Assembly (NCBI GenBank): GCA_947041165.1
Contig: CAMRCY010000004.1
Location: 1-64,000 of the forward strand
Length of the DNA: 64,000 nucleotides
DNA from: an uncultured Deferribacteraceae bacterium
GTDB taxonomy: Bacteria; Chrysiogenota; Deferribacteres; Deferribacterales; Mucispirillaceae
Direction: 5' to 3'
Shown: positions 36,518 through 44,338 of the stretch, one piece after another
Layout of the letters: every line of letters starts with the position of its first letter
How positions within the stretch are numbered: position 1 is the first letter of the stretch
The notes under the pieces: model-generated
The model's input: only the letters and a program-made list of their open reading frames with translations
Told to the model about the DNA's origin: nothing
Databases searched by the model: none
Translations under genes and position numbers: made by a program

Positions 36518-37457
36518 TATTCAATCTTCCTCTTACGTTTTGTTTATAGAAACCTCTAGCATTTGAGTATTCAGCAAGATCATCACCTAGAAAAAGAATC
36601 CTTTTTTTGTTATCATCACTTATGTACTCTTTGATTAACGCTGTTCCACCACCTGAGAAGATAACTAAATCAGCTTTTCCTAAAACATCATTTGCTTTTA
36701 TGAAGAGTTCATTTACTATTTTATCTGCGTACTCTTTTATGAGTTCTGTACAGATATCAGTAATATCTTCAGTTAGTCCATATCCAACATATTTTTTTGT
36801 TTCTAAGAATTTTTTAGCTGTAAACTCATCAACACTATGTTTGTATTTCTTTCCAAGTTTATCCATCAACTTAATAACGATTTGACAGACACCTTTATTA
36901 TCTAACATGAACGATAATGTAGAATCAGCACTACCATTAATAATAGATAAGACATCGATAGTGTTGTAACCGATATCAATTACAGCTGCATTATTGATAA
37001 CATTCTTTCGCTGTGCATGATCGTCATACATATAGTCGTAAGCGATACCAGCACCTTGTGGCAAAACATTAACATTGAAACTATAATCTTTTCCGTCTGC
37101 TCTAAACCGAGTAACATTATTTTTGATTTCATCTTTATGGTCTTTATAAAAACCTAACGGCAATCCTAAAGTAACCTCATGAAAATCAGCAAACTTTTTT
37201 GCATAAGCTATAATTAATGGAGTGTACTCTCTCAAAAAATCAACCGTTCTAGTAGGTAGAGGATCGTGTAGCAACGCTTCTTCACCTAACATATACTTCT
37301 TACCGTTGTAAGATATTACAGTTTTCTTGCTTGCGAACGATCCTAAATCTACTCCTTGTCCATAATCGATTGCGACAGCTGTTGGAAACTTAAAATATTT
37401 ATCCCTGCACCATACTTTTGTATCTCCGAACCCTATGTCTATACCTGCTACTTTCAT
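36489..37457 (-). CDS. parM: ParM/StbA-type actin-like ATPase
   Basis: 322 residues with the actin-fold signatures: phosphate 1 (AGIDIGFGDTKVW) at the N terminus, phosphate 2 (NNAAVIDIGYNTIDVLSI) near 150-170, and the adenosine-binding motif (LVIFSGGGTALI) near 265. These belong to the ParM/Alp7/StbA group that forms filaments pushing plasmid copies apart. ATG follows AAGGAGAGG. With the ParB-like gene and repeats nearby it forms a segregation block, unusual in size for an integrated element and a hint that the element exists as a plasmid-like circle for some time. Confidence 0.85.
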   Translation of the reverse strand: MKVAGIDIGFGDTKVWCRDKYFKFPTAVAIDYGQGVDLGSFASKKTVISYNGKKYMLGEEALLHDPLPTRTVDFLREYTPLIIAYAKKFADFHEVTLGLPLGFYKDHKDEIKNNVTRFRADGKDYSFNVNVLPQGAGIAYDYMYDDHAQRKNVINNAAVIDIGYNTIDVLSIINGSADSTLSFMLDNKGVCQIVIKLMDKLGKKYKHSVDEFTAKKFLETKKYVGYGLTEDITDICTELIKEYADKIVNELFIKANDVLGKADLVIFSGGGTALIKEYISDDNKKRILFLGDDLAEYSNARGFYKQNVRGRLNNANINHKKG

Positions 37458-37522
37458 TAACCTCTCCTTGTTTCAATTTTTATACCTGTAATAATAGATG
37501 TAAAGCTCCTCCTCTATCTCTA

Positions 37523-37801
37523 TTAGTTGATTGACTTAATAACCCTCTCACGTTGATCTATATGAGTGTTTAAAATCGCTGTAACTTTAACCGTTTGTTG
37601 TTTCGATATCTCAATCTCATGCAACATCTCTTTTTCATTGTTGTTTACCGTCTTTTTCATTTCATGCAATTTATCGATATCGGAAATCGATTGAATTGTT
37701 GAGATTATCGCAGTAACAACTACATCAGGAAATACCCTAGTCTGATCATCGATATTGCCATTTCGCTTGTTTTTGTTTTTGTTTTTATTATCAGAAAACA
37801 T
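37523..37801 (-). CDS. small hypothetical coiled-coil protein
   Basis: 92 residues with a Lys/Asn-rich N terminus (DNKNKNKNKRNG) followed by one long helix (from about 30: VTAIISTIQSISDIDKLHEMKK...EIEISKQQ) with coiled-coil character. It is driven by promoter motif copy D, which ends 33 bases upstream. No family recognised. Confidence 0.5.
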   Translation of the reverse strand: MFSDNKNKNKNKRNGNIDDQTRVFPDVVVTAIISTIQSISDIDKLHEMKKTVNNNEKEMLHEIEISKQQTVKVTAILNTHIDQRERVIKSIN

Positions 37802-37833
37802 TCTTTATCACCTCTTAAATAAAATATCTTATA

Positions 37834-37863
37834 CCTATATATATCAACGCCTTGTTCGAGAGA
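37834..37863 (-). promoter_or_regulatory. repeated promoter motif, copy D
   Basis: Reverse strand: TCTCGAACAAG, then GCGT, then TGATATATATAGGT. It deviates from the other three copies in the spacer and one base of the -10 part. It lies upstream of the gene starting at 37,801 and is followed by the ParM block. Confidence 0.6.
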
Positions 37864-37924
37864 TGCGTATGTAGATATAAGTTGTTGGTAATATTAACTA
37901 TTTTACTGATATATATTTTTTTAA

Positions 37925-38110
37925 TTAATGTGCAGTTTTATTATCAATCAAGCTACTATCGTAGTAATAAAACGCTTTACCGTGATCACGACTAGCTCTA
38001 TTTCCACACTCTCTGCAGATATATTCTGTTAAGATCACACCTGTTTCATAGTGATCAGCGTTGACTGTTATTTGAAAACTATCACATTTTTTACATCTCA
38101 ATTTATTCAT
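37925..38110 (-). CDS. small zinc-ribbon protein
   Basis: 61 residues with two CxxC pairs (LRCKKCDSF and YICRECGNRA), typical of a zinc ribbon of the type in small nucleic-acid-binding proteins. ATG 38,110 has GAGG nine bases upstream and overlaps the end of the ParB-like gene. Function unknown. Confidence 0.6.
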   Translation of the reverse strand: MNKLRCKKCDSFQITVNADHYETGVILTEYICRECGNRASRDHGKAFYYYDSSLIDNKTAH

Positions 38111-38996
38111 TATTATTAACCTCATCTTCAGCTACTATTTTTTGAAGAAAGGATTTAAGCTTATCTTTAATGTTCCAGCTATTAAACTCTTTCTGTAGTT
38201 TCAATATTTTAACTTCATCATTTTGCTCTCCCACAAACAGGTAGAAATTACCTTCAGTGTCGTAACGTATAGAGGAGTCTTGATAATGTAGAATTTTAAG
38301 AACTGATGCAAATTGATTATCTGATGTTTCTGATCCATCATTTCTATTTCCTATATCTATACCTAGATTACTAATACACTCATCATCACAGCTATCTTGA
38401 TGTTCGATATACGTGTTTTTATAACTCATATAGATTTGATAGATAGATACTTCACTGTTTCTAATCTTATCGATATCCTCTTGAGTAGCCCTATCAAGTA
38501 CAACCAATATCTGTTTAGCCTTGCTCTCTGATAATGTAGTAAAACGTTCTCTAATAAAATCTGCTTTAGATCCTTCGCCGTAACTCTTTGTATAAGGTTC
38601 TAAAACTTTAGGTATCAAATCGATTAAATTGCTATCAGTAATATTTCTTCTATTAAACTGTAATTTACACGCATGCTTTAATGCCTCACTCTCATTTTTG
38701 AATGAATGATAGATTACAGGTATATCTTCTATACCTAAAATCTCTGCAGCTTTTAAACGAGTGTGTCCATCGATCAAGATACACTTCTCTTTCCATACAA
38801 CAACTGGTTGCGACATATCGTAACCATTAATACGAATATCATTAACGATACTATCTAAAACTACGCTATCGATATTGAATAACGATACAAACTGATCGTT
38901 AAGCTTGATACGATCTGTCTTCATAGTAGTAATTGTGTACGTTTCATTAGCTCTATTTTTACTACTCATTTCTGTAATATTTATAACTTCTCCCAT
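38103..38996 (-). CDS. parB: ParB-like partition/nuclease-fold protein
   Basis: 297 residues from ATG 38,996 (GGAGG well placed). The ParB N-terminal CTP-binding fold is clear: LNDQFVSLFNIDSVVLDSIVNDI, QPVVVWKEKCILIDGHTRLKAAEILG, and DIPVIYH. A helix-turn-helix-like part follows with SNLIDLIPKVLEPY...SKAKQILVVLDRA. The C-terminal part is not recognised. No ParA gene is adjacent. ParB-type proteins bind centromere-like repeats; here they could bind the iterons at 40.3 kb. ICE regulators of the Noc/KorB type have a similar fold and are an alternative role. Confidence 0.8.
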   Translation of the reverse strand: MGEVINITEMSSKNRANETYTITTMKTDRIKLNDQFVSLFNIDSVVLDSIVNDIRINGYDMSQPVVVWKEKCILIDGHTRLKAAEILGIEDIPVIYHSFKNESEALKHACKLQFNRRNITDSNLIDLIPKVLEPYTKSYGEGSKADFIRERFTTLSESKAKQILVVLDRATQEDIDKIRNSEVSIYQIYMSYKNTYIEHQDSCDDECISNLGIDIGNRNDGSETSDNQFASVLKILHYQDSSIRYDTEGNFYLFVGEQNDEVKILKLQKEFNSWNIKDKLKSFLQKIVAEDEVNNNE

Positions 38997-39024
38997 TATG
39001 GATACCTCCGATTTTGAATTAATA

Positions 39025-39300
39025 TTATTTTTCAATTTTTACTTTAATCACTCTGCGACTTTCTTTATTGTCCTGCTTAACTGTACCGTTTGAGTGTATG
39101 TATAAAATCCCTTTCCTCTCATTTTTGATAAACCAAACAGTAATCCTGCTTTGTTCAACATTTAAAGCAATGTTTGAAATATAGACGTGCAACATATCTG
39201 AATTGCCTTTCATATCATAAAAAAATATATCTATAAATTTCCCTAACACCTTTTGTAAATGTTCATTAATATCTAAAAGTTCTGCTATATCGTATGTCAT
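39025..39300 (-). CDS. small hypothetical protein
   Basis: 91 residues (MTYDIAELLDINEHLQKVL...). An N-terminal helix is followed by beta-rich segments and a Lys-rich C terminus. It lies between the 284-residue gene and the ParB-like gene on one strand with short spacers, so it belongs to the operon driven by promoter motif copy C. No family recognised. Confidence 0.5.
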   Translation of the reverse strand: MTYDIAELLDINEHLQKVLGKFIDIFFYDMKGNSDMLHVYISNIALNVEQSRITVWFIKNERKGILYIHSNGTVKQDNKESRRVIKVKIEK

Positions 39301-39320
39301 ACTTGCCTCCGTAAACCTAT

Positions 39321-40175
39321 TTAATAAAACAATATTAAATGCTTATCATTGATTGCATTGAACATAATATCTTTAGCTAGATCATCTTCGATATACTCTA
39401 ATACTGTTAAAACTTTCTCACTGTATTTAACTACTGCATTTTTTATATCTACTTGACCGATCTCTTCGAAATCTCCACCTTTGACTAGTAGCTTGTCGCA
39501 GTAATCGTTATTAATCATGCTTGATATAAAATCCTTAACTGGATACTCACTCAACATCATTTTCTTAGAGCCTGATATATTGATATCCACTTTCAAACCT
39601 GATAAGTAAGTTATAAAACCTAACTTCTCTCCCTCATTACTATTTGCAAATGTTTCCATCTCTTCATAAGTAGGAAATACAAGTCTTGTTGATATGCTTT
39701 TAAAATAACTCCATGATAGAACCGTTTCATCTATCTTCTCTTCAAAAAAAGGTATTAATCTAACTGGACTTACACTTGAGAACTCATTGAAGAAATGTTT
39801 GAACGTTGATGTTCCTGATCCTGTTCTTGCTGGCATACATGCAATAAAACTATCTTTAGGTGAAAAGATTCCGTAAAACTGATCACATAATAAATCTTCA
39901 TTGTTACGCATTAGTTTAATATCTCCATCTTCTTCATTGAAAAGAATCGGTACAGTTTTTTTCTCTTTAGCTATAGTTATGAAAAAGTACAGTTTGTTAT
40001 TGATTACCTTTTTCTCCAAAACCTTCCACATATAATTAACCGATGAATAGAACGTATCAAACTTCTTATCCATTGTTAAAGTCTTCTCTAATTCGTTAGA
40101 TATCGCTGAAATAAAATTGTTGTCATTCGTATCAATTCTAAAAAATGATACATTTACTGTTTTACTGTTTCCCAT
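39321..40175 (-). CDS. hypothetical protein (first gene of the partition operon)
   Basis: 284 residues, soluble, no signal peptide. It has blocks FRIDTNDNNFISAIS, LCDQFYGIFSPKDSFIACMPARTGSG, and KLLVKGGDFEEIGQVDIKN. I do not recognise it with certainty; distant resemblance to phage/plasmid proteins of unknown function (a DUF6731-like look) is only an impression. It starts 31 bases after promoter motif copy C and heads the operon with the small protein, ParB-like and zinc-ribbon genes. Confidence 0.5.
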   Translation of the reverse strand: MGNSKTVNVSFFRIDTNDNNFISAISNELEKTLTMDKKFDTFYSSVNYMWKVLEKKVINNKLYFFITIAKEKKTVPILFNEEDGDIKLMRNNEDLLCDQFYGIFSPKDSFIACMPARTGSGTSTFKHFFNEFSSVSPVRLIPFFEEKIDETVLSWSYFKSISTRLVFPTYEEMETFANSNEGEKLGFITYLSGLKVDINISGSKKMMLSEYPVKDFISSMINNDYCDKLLVKGGDFEEIGQVDIKNAVVKYSEKVLTVLEYIEDDLAKDIMFNAINDKHLILFY

Positions 40176-40205
40176 AAAATCACTCTCCGTAATATTTTTT
40201 TCTGT

Positions 40206-40234
40206 ACCCTTATATATCAGAGCCTTGTTCGAGA
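40206..40234 (-). promoter_or_regulatory. repeated promoter motif, copy C
   Basis: Reverse strand: TCTCGAACAAG, then GCTC, then TGATATATAAGGGT. Only one base differs from copies A and B. Gene start lies 31 bases downstream at 40,175. Confidence 0.65.
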
Positions 40235-40300
40235 ATGATTTTTTGACATAAAAATCAATTTTAATGGTTATTGTTAATTATCAATAAGTTACGTTAATAA

Positions 40301-40462
40301 TTGCCAAAATTGGCAAATTGGTAAAATTGGCAAATTAACAAAATTAATAATTTATTTTTAAAATAATTATAAAAATATTACTGTTATGTATTAATGAGTT
40401 AGTTTAATTTTTGCCAAAATTGGCAAATTGGCAAAATTGTCAAATTGACAAAATTGGTAAAA
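40301..40462. repeat. iteron-like TTGGCAAATTGGNAAAA repeats in two clusters
   Basis: Two blocks (40,301-40,347 and 40,411-40,462) each begin TTGCCAAAATTGGCAAATTGG and continue with 17-base units of TTGGCAAATTGGCAAAA and close variants (TTGTCAAATTGACAAAA). The units are themselves inverted (TTGCCAA/TTGGCAA). Such arrays are typical of replication origins or of ParB/ParR centromeres. They lie directly upstream of the partition operon. Confidence 0.8.
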
Positions 40463-40968
40463 ATTTATATTTTTGATTTTTTGAGATTATTTTATAGTGA
40501 ATTTTAATCGATATAAAAAACTGCTTGCAATCGATATATATCTATTATAGATTAGTGTCATCAACTGCGTTTTCATAACGTCACCTCTGCATAGTGCAGG
40601 GACAGATCAACCATTATGCTATATCGATATGTTTAGAACATAACTGTTATAGAGGATGTAATTGTTGGTGGCAAAAAAGTAGCGACATGAATAGTTCATT
40701 TCGATCCCCTACTTATGTAATGGATATTGTTCACAATATTCAATTTAAATGATGTTAATTTCAACATCAAATCAAACAAATATAATCAAACAAATTAAGA
40801 GATGTATATGATACTTTTCAAAGGTCTTATATTATCTAAAATCAATCAAAATTTATTCAAAAAAATGATTCTTTTTTGACAAAATCTAAAAAATATTTTA
40901 AATAGCAAAAATTACTGTATTATCAGTAATTTACAAAAAAAATGCAGATCTGCATTTGGAAATTAGAG
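40463..40968. other. non-coding AT-rich region with hairpins (possible oriV/oriT)
   Basis: No protein gene is visible. Hairpins include CTGCA..TGCAG near 40,586-40,600, ATATTGTTCACAATAT near 40,725-40,740, AAATTACTG/CAGTAATTT at 40,909-40,932, and an 18-base perfect palindrome AAATGCAGATCTGCATTT at 40,940-40,957. With the iterons it could be a replication or transfer origin; nothing decides this from sequence alone. Confidence 0.45.
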
Positions 40969-40992
40969 AAAAAGCGAGTTTCGAGCTTTTTT
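40969..40992. terminator. hairpin terminator before the structured RNA locus
   Basis: AAAAAGC (40,969-40,975) pairs with GCTTTTT (40,985-40,991). The A run on one side and T run on the other make it usable in both directions, insulating the following locus. Confidence 0.65.
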
Positions 40993-41061
40993 ATCAAGGT
41001 TTTAAAAATAATTAAAATCCAAAAAAAAAATGAAATTTTAAAAGAAGTTTACTGTTGAAAT

Positions 41062-42111
41062 CTTTGCCCTTCACGGCGGATGGATAGAAGTTAAAACGAA
41101 CACGTTTGAAAACGTGATTATATAGATTGTTTTTTAGCCTAGTGTATAGGCAAGAGAGCTGAACGCAGTAAAGATGTTAATCTTACTGTTATTAGGTGTA
41201 TGGGTGCTAACTGGTTTAATCGACCAATGTAATCCATACGGGTGTCGCATGGTGCAATGAGAGTTGCTCGCCATGTGGCAACGGGGGCTGCGAGTAAAAT
41301 CGCTTCTACCCACTAAAAATCCTCTCCTTTTTTGCACTTAGTACTCCTACAATTGTTTTAGAGATAGAACACTTGCACGCTAAGTGATTTTCATGTAAAA
41401 TTATTTTGTAACTGGGCGACACGGAAATTATGAACGATATATCGTTTGTACATTATATATGAAGTGGTGATATGGCTAGTAATAGCTAAGTAATCCACCT
41501 TGTGGGATAGTCGTAATACTATAACACTAAGCATGCCAGGGGAGTCTGATCGTAGTAATATTATCAGATAAATAGCTCAACCTGTAAAGGAACTAACAGA
41601 ACAACGTTAGTCTAAAGCGTCCTATCCGCCTTGACAATCAAGGTTCTAGGAGGATGCAAGCATGTAAGTAGATTGAGAGTGGCAAGGCCGAACTTGCGTT
41701 GAAGAATCAGTGTACCGAAATATCTTAACTTTAAGATAAAGTAAGGGGGAGCTTCTAGTTTCTGCCCCGATACCATAAACATATCACAAACTGATTTCGA
41801 GCAGACCAGACTCAATGTACGTCGTATATAACTAACGTGGAAAGATCCGAACGGATAGGTTTGATACCCTATTCCCTATTGCGAGGATTGATTAGCGGAG
41901 ATTAGTAATCTTAATATAGAACAGATGCAAGGCAGTGTCTGTTTAAATTCTAGAGTTGGCTGATTACCAACTTTGTAGCAGAATAGATGAAAATTTCCAC
42001 CTTCTCTTACTTATACACAACATTTTTTTCAGTTCGTTTAAGGGATAGTTTAGCTTAATTGCTAGCTATCCCTTTTAATTAACTGATATCTATCCGCCCT
42101 GAAGGGCAAGG
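41062..42111 (+). ncRNA. ~1.05-kb candidate large structured RNA closed by a long-range helix
   Basis: The segment is much richer in G+C than its flanks and has no convincing reading frame. Its ends pair with each other: 41,062-41,086 with 42,087-42,111 over 25 positions, giving 22 Watson-Crick pairs, two G-U pairs and one mismatch. Inside, many local helices can be drawn: CACGTT/AACGTG (41,101), GCCTA/TAGGC (41,137), CATGG/CCATG (41,248), GCTA-GTAA-TAGC (41,475), TCTGAT/ATCAGA (41,545), ACTAAC/GTTAGT (41,592), CCTTGA/TCAAGG (41,629), TATCTTAA/TTAAGATA (41,720), ATCCG/CGGAT (41,845), AGTTGG/CCAACT (41,953) and AAGGGATAG/CTATCCCTT (42,040). This is the look of an ornate large RNA. No known class (RNase P, tmRNA, group I/II introns, 16S/23S) was recognised. 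Strand is inferred from the downstream gene. Confidence 0.65.
42040..42076 (+). terminator. strong hairpin near the 3' end of the structured RNA
   Basis: AAGGGATAG (42,040-42,048) pairs with CTATCCCTT (42,066-42,074), extended by TAGC/GCTA, then TTTTAATT. It may terminate some transcripts before the small gene, or it may just be a structural arm, since the long-range closing helix needs sequence beyond it. Confidence 0.5.
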
Positions 42112-42145
42112 CAAATCAAAAGATTTCTCCCGAAAAGAGGTGTCT

Positions 42146-42790
42146 ATGAGAAAAGTTTATCTATGTGAATTATGGCAAGGACTAATTCAACAGATCGTAT
42201 CCTTAGTTTCAAGAGGTTACGAAGAATATCAACTATTAACTCCAAAAGGTAATGTTACTGAAGAACGTTTGCGTAGAATTGATAAGCGTATTATTAAGGT
42301 TTTTAATCTTAAAGGGCAAAATCGTAATACTCGTTATACTAACAAAAAACGTGGTATAGCAAACTTTATTTATTTACGTTGGGACAAGATAGCGATCATA
42401 TTAAAAACAAAAGGAGAAGTACCTGAAAGCTTAAAGAATGAAAAGTTTTCCGATACTGCAAAAGGTATTATTATCGAAGTAAGTGATATAATATCAATGA
42501 AAATAGGCTATGCAAAAGGCGAAGCAGGTAGATATACTTGTAGACTTGAAAAGCATAGTTATAATGAAATTCTAGGAGATTTACTAATCTTACTAGAACA
42601 TAAAAAAATAAATGAATTAAGGTATATGTTTTCAATATTGAATAATTTGCCTGCATTTAAAGGCGTTATTGAACAGAAATTCGATATTCGTAATGCTATA
42701 TCAAAAAATGCTAAAAAGCATAATATTAAATTAGATATGAAATATTTTTTCATATTGACTAGAAGAAAGATGTATAAAGTCTTTAAATAA
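42146..42790 (+). CDS. small basic protein linked to the structured RNA
   Basis: 214 residues from ATG 42,146 (AGAGG five bases upstream; a GTG six bases earlier is less likely). It is Lys/Arg/Tyr/Ile-rich with no signal peptide or membrane segment. Visible blocks are YLCELWQGLIQQIVSLVSRG near the start, KKRGIANFIYLRWDKIAIIL near 70-90, LEKHSYNEILGDLLILLEHK, NNLPAFKGVIEQK, and a basic end (FILTRRKMYKVFK). No catalytic motif known to me is present (no reverse transcriptase, HNH, GIY-YIG or RuvC pattern). It begins 35 bases after the closing helix of the structured RNA and is followed by a terminator, so RNA and gene form one module. RNA binding is a reasonable guess from charge and context only. 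Confidence 0.65.
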   Translation: MRKVYLCELWQGLIQQIVSLVSRGYEEYQLLTPKGNVTEERLRRIDKRIIKVFNLKGQNRNTRYTNKKRGIANFIYLRWDKIAIILKTKGEVPESLKNEKFSDTAKGIIIEVSDIISMKIGYAKGEAGRYTCRLEKHSYNEILGDLLILLEHKKINELRYMFSILNNLPAFKGVIEQKFDIRNAISKNAKKHNIKLDMKYFFILTRRKMYKVFK

Positions 42791-42862
42791 CGATATTAAT
42801 CGTATTGTTTTATTTAACAATTTATTACTTTATGAGCCATTAATATGGTTTATGAAATGAGT

Positions 42863-42909
42863 AAAAAGCCCCTACAGAACTATTAGATAGTTTTGCTTAG
42901 GGGCTTTTT
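42863..42909. terminator. bidirectional terminator
   Basis: AAAAAGCCCCTA (42,863-42,874) pairs with TAGGGGCTTTTT (42,898-42,909). It separates the RNA/small-gene module from the convergent nuclease-like gene. Confidence 0.9.
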
Positions 42910-42941
42910 TTATTGTCTATTTTTAAAATGTAAGTTGAATA

Positions 42942-44192
42942 TTAGAAATCATCCATTGTTAACAAACCTGTATTGTCCGTAAAAACAGAAATAATTTCAT
43001 CAGTTGTTATTTCTTCTTTAAGGAATTTTTCAAATAACTTTAGAAAAGTTTCGGTAGTAATGATTAATATCTTGTATTTATCAGCACATTCAACTACTTC
43101 GTCATTGACTTTATCTTTTTTTCTTTCTTCTATATCTTTACTTCTAAATGTATTAATTATAAGTAAGGGATACACCGTTTCACTAACTCCATCATCATCT
43201 AGCTTATCTTTATATCTACTTGCAGAAAGGTTTACTTGAGATACGTTAGCCTCTCTAACATTAGAGTTAACGCCTTTAATTTCTCCTATAAAAGTAATGC
43301 CACTCTTCATTTGTATTGAAAAATCTTCTTTCTTTTTATCTACAAAGTTAGATAAATCATAATCTAACATTTTTTCTAGCATTACAAAAATCACATTTGC
43401 AAGGTTTTTACCTGATTCAATTAATATGCTTTTATAATTTAAATTTTCATTGATTTTTTTCTCAATCTCACTATTACGTTTATTATACTCTTTTATAATA
43501 GCTTTATTATCATCTACTATTTTTTTCTGATCATCATCATCAAAAAAGCTGTATTCTTGTAACCACTCTGGACAAACCTCTTTAGTATCAATCAATTTAA
43601 TTTCTTTTAAAAAATCATAAATACCGTTTGGAAGAAAATTGATTGTAGTAATAAAGATACTATCATAAAATTGTATTGTTGTGGTTTTTTCACTACACTC
43701 CGAAGTAGTTATAATCTTGCCATCAGGCATGCGACTAAAGTGAAAATCTGAATCATATTCATTACCATTTAGCTTATTACGACACCTTTCAAAAGATAGG
43801 GTGTAATTTTTTATCTTATCAGTAAGAAGGCTAGGCATTATATAAGTCATTAACACAGGAAGCATATCTTTTAATTTCATTTTATTCGGATAGTTGCCAT
43901 TATAGTGATCTAAGTAATACATTTCTGTATTTTGTGGAAATATGATAATGGCTTTTGCTGTTTTTGCATTAAGCAATATTGAACTCAACGATATTAAATC
44001 GTTTATCTTATTTATACTCTCATTATTATATTCATTATTTCGCCATAAACTTTCGTTTTGTAAATCAATAATATTTATCTTATAGTCATCAAAAGATCTA
44101 GGTTCATCTATTGTGTGGCACTCTAAACTGAACTCCTTACCAACGTTAACTTCTTTTGCAGTACCACTATAATCAATTAATTGTATTTTCAT
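42942..44192 (-). CDS. restriction-endonuclease-like protein (candidate PD-(D/E)XK fold)
   Basis: 416 residues. The C-terminal ~150 residues show a possible PD-(D/E)XK core: EDFSIQMKSGITFIGEIKGVN, with the acidic E-x-K in GEIKG, followed by YPLLIINTFRS and YKILIITTETFLKLFEKFL, a pattern seen in nuclease domains of defence proteins. The N-terminal ~220 residues are alpha/beta without a known motif and may be a sensor (INIIDLQNESLW, AIIIFPQN). It stands alone between two terminators or promoters. A single-gene defence role is inferred, not shown. Confidence 0.5.
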   Translation of the reverse strand: MKIQLIDYSGTAKEVNVGKEFSLECHTIDEPRSFDDYKINIIDLQNESLWRNNEYNNESINKINDLISLSSILLNAKTAKAIIIFPQNTEMYYLDHYNGNYPNKMKLKDMLPVLMTYIMPSLLTDKIKNYTLSFERCRNKLNGNEYDSDFHFSRMPDGKIITTSECSEKTTTIQFYDSIFITTINFLPNGIYDFLKEIKLIDTKEVCPEWLQEYSFFDDDDQKKIVDDNKAIIKEYNKRNSEIEKKINENLNYKSILIESGKNLANVIFVMLEKMLDYDLSNFVDKKKEDFSIQMKSGITFIGEIKGVNSNVREANVSQVNLSASRYKDKLDDDGVSETVYPLLIINTFRSKDIEERKKDKVNDEVVECADKYKILIITTETFLKLFEKFLKEEITTDEIISVFTDNTGLLTMDDF

Positions 44193-44279
44193 AACTTGCT
44201 CGCAATATATTTTAAGTATCTAATCTGTAATTTTAAATTAATATCTAATTTTGTCAATAACATTAAGTATTTATACATA

Positions 44280-44308
44280 TCTCGAACAAGCCTCTGATAT
44301 ATAAGGGT
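44280..44308 (+). promoter_or_regulatory. repeated promoter motif, copy B
   Basis: TCTCGAACAAG, CCTC, TGATATATAAGGGT, identical to copy A through the whole motif. The primase gene starts 30 bases downstream at 44,339 with GGAGG before it. Confidence 0.65.
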
Positions 44309-44338
44309 GTAGGAAAATATTATTGGAGGTATCTCATA

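Noticed and set aside
40301-40462. CRISPR array
   Set aside because: Units are directly adjacent 17-base repeats without unique spacers and no cas genes are present.
41134-41815. Two minus-strand ORFs (67 codons each) inside the structured RNA segment
   Set aside because: No ribosome sites, unlike composition, and both overlap helices of the candidate RNA; treated as chance frames.
41062-42111. Terminal inverted repeats of a small transposon (MITE-like)
   Set aside because: The end repeats could be read this way, but no target duplication was seen, the interior is full of helices, and the following gene is not a transposase; an RNA closing helix fits better.
41062-42111. Group I or group II intron
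   Set aside because: No GTGYG start, no recognisable domain V hairpin, no P/Q/R/S core motifs, and no reverse transcriptase or homing endonuclease gene.
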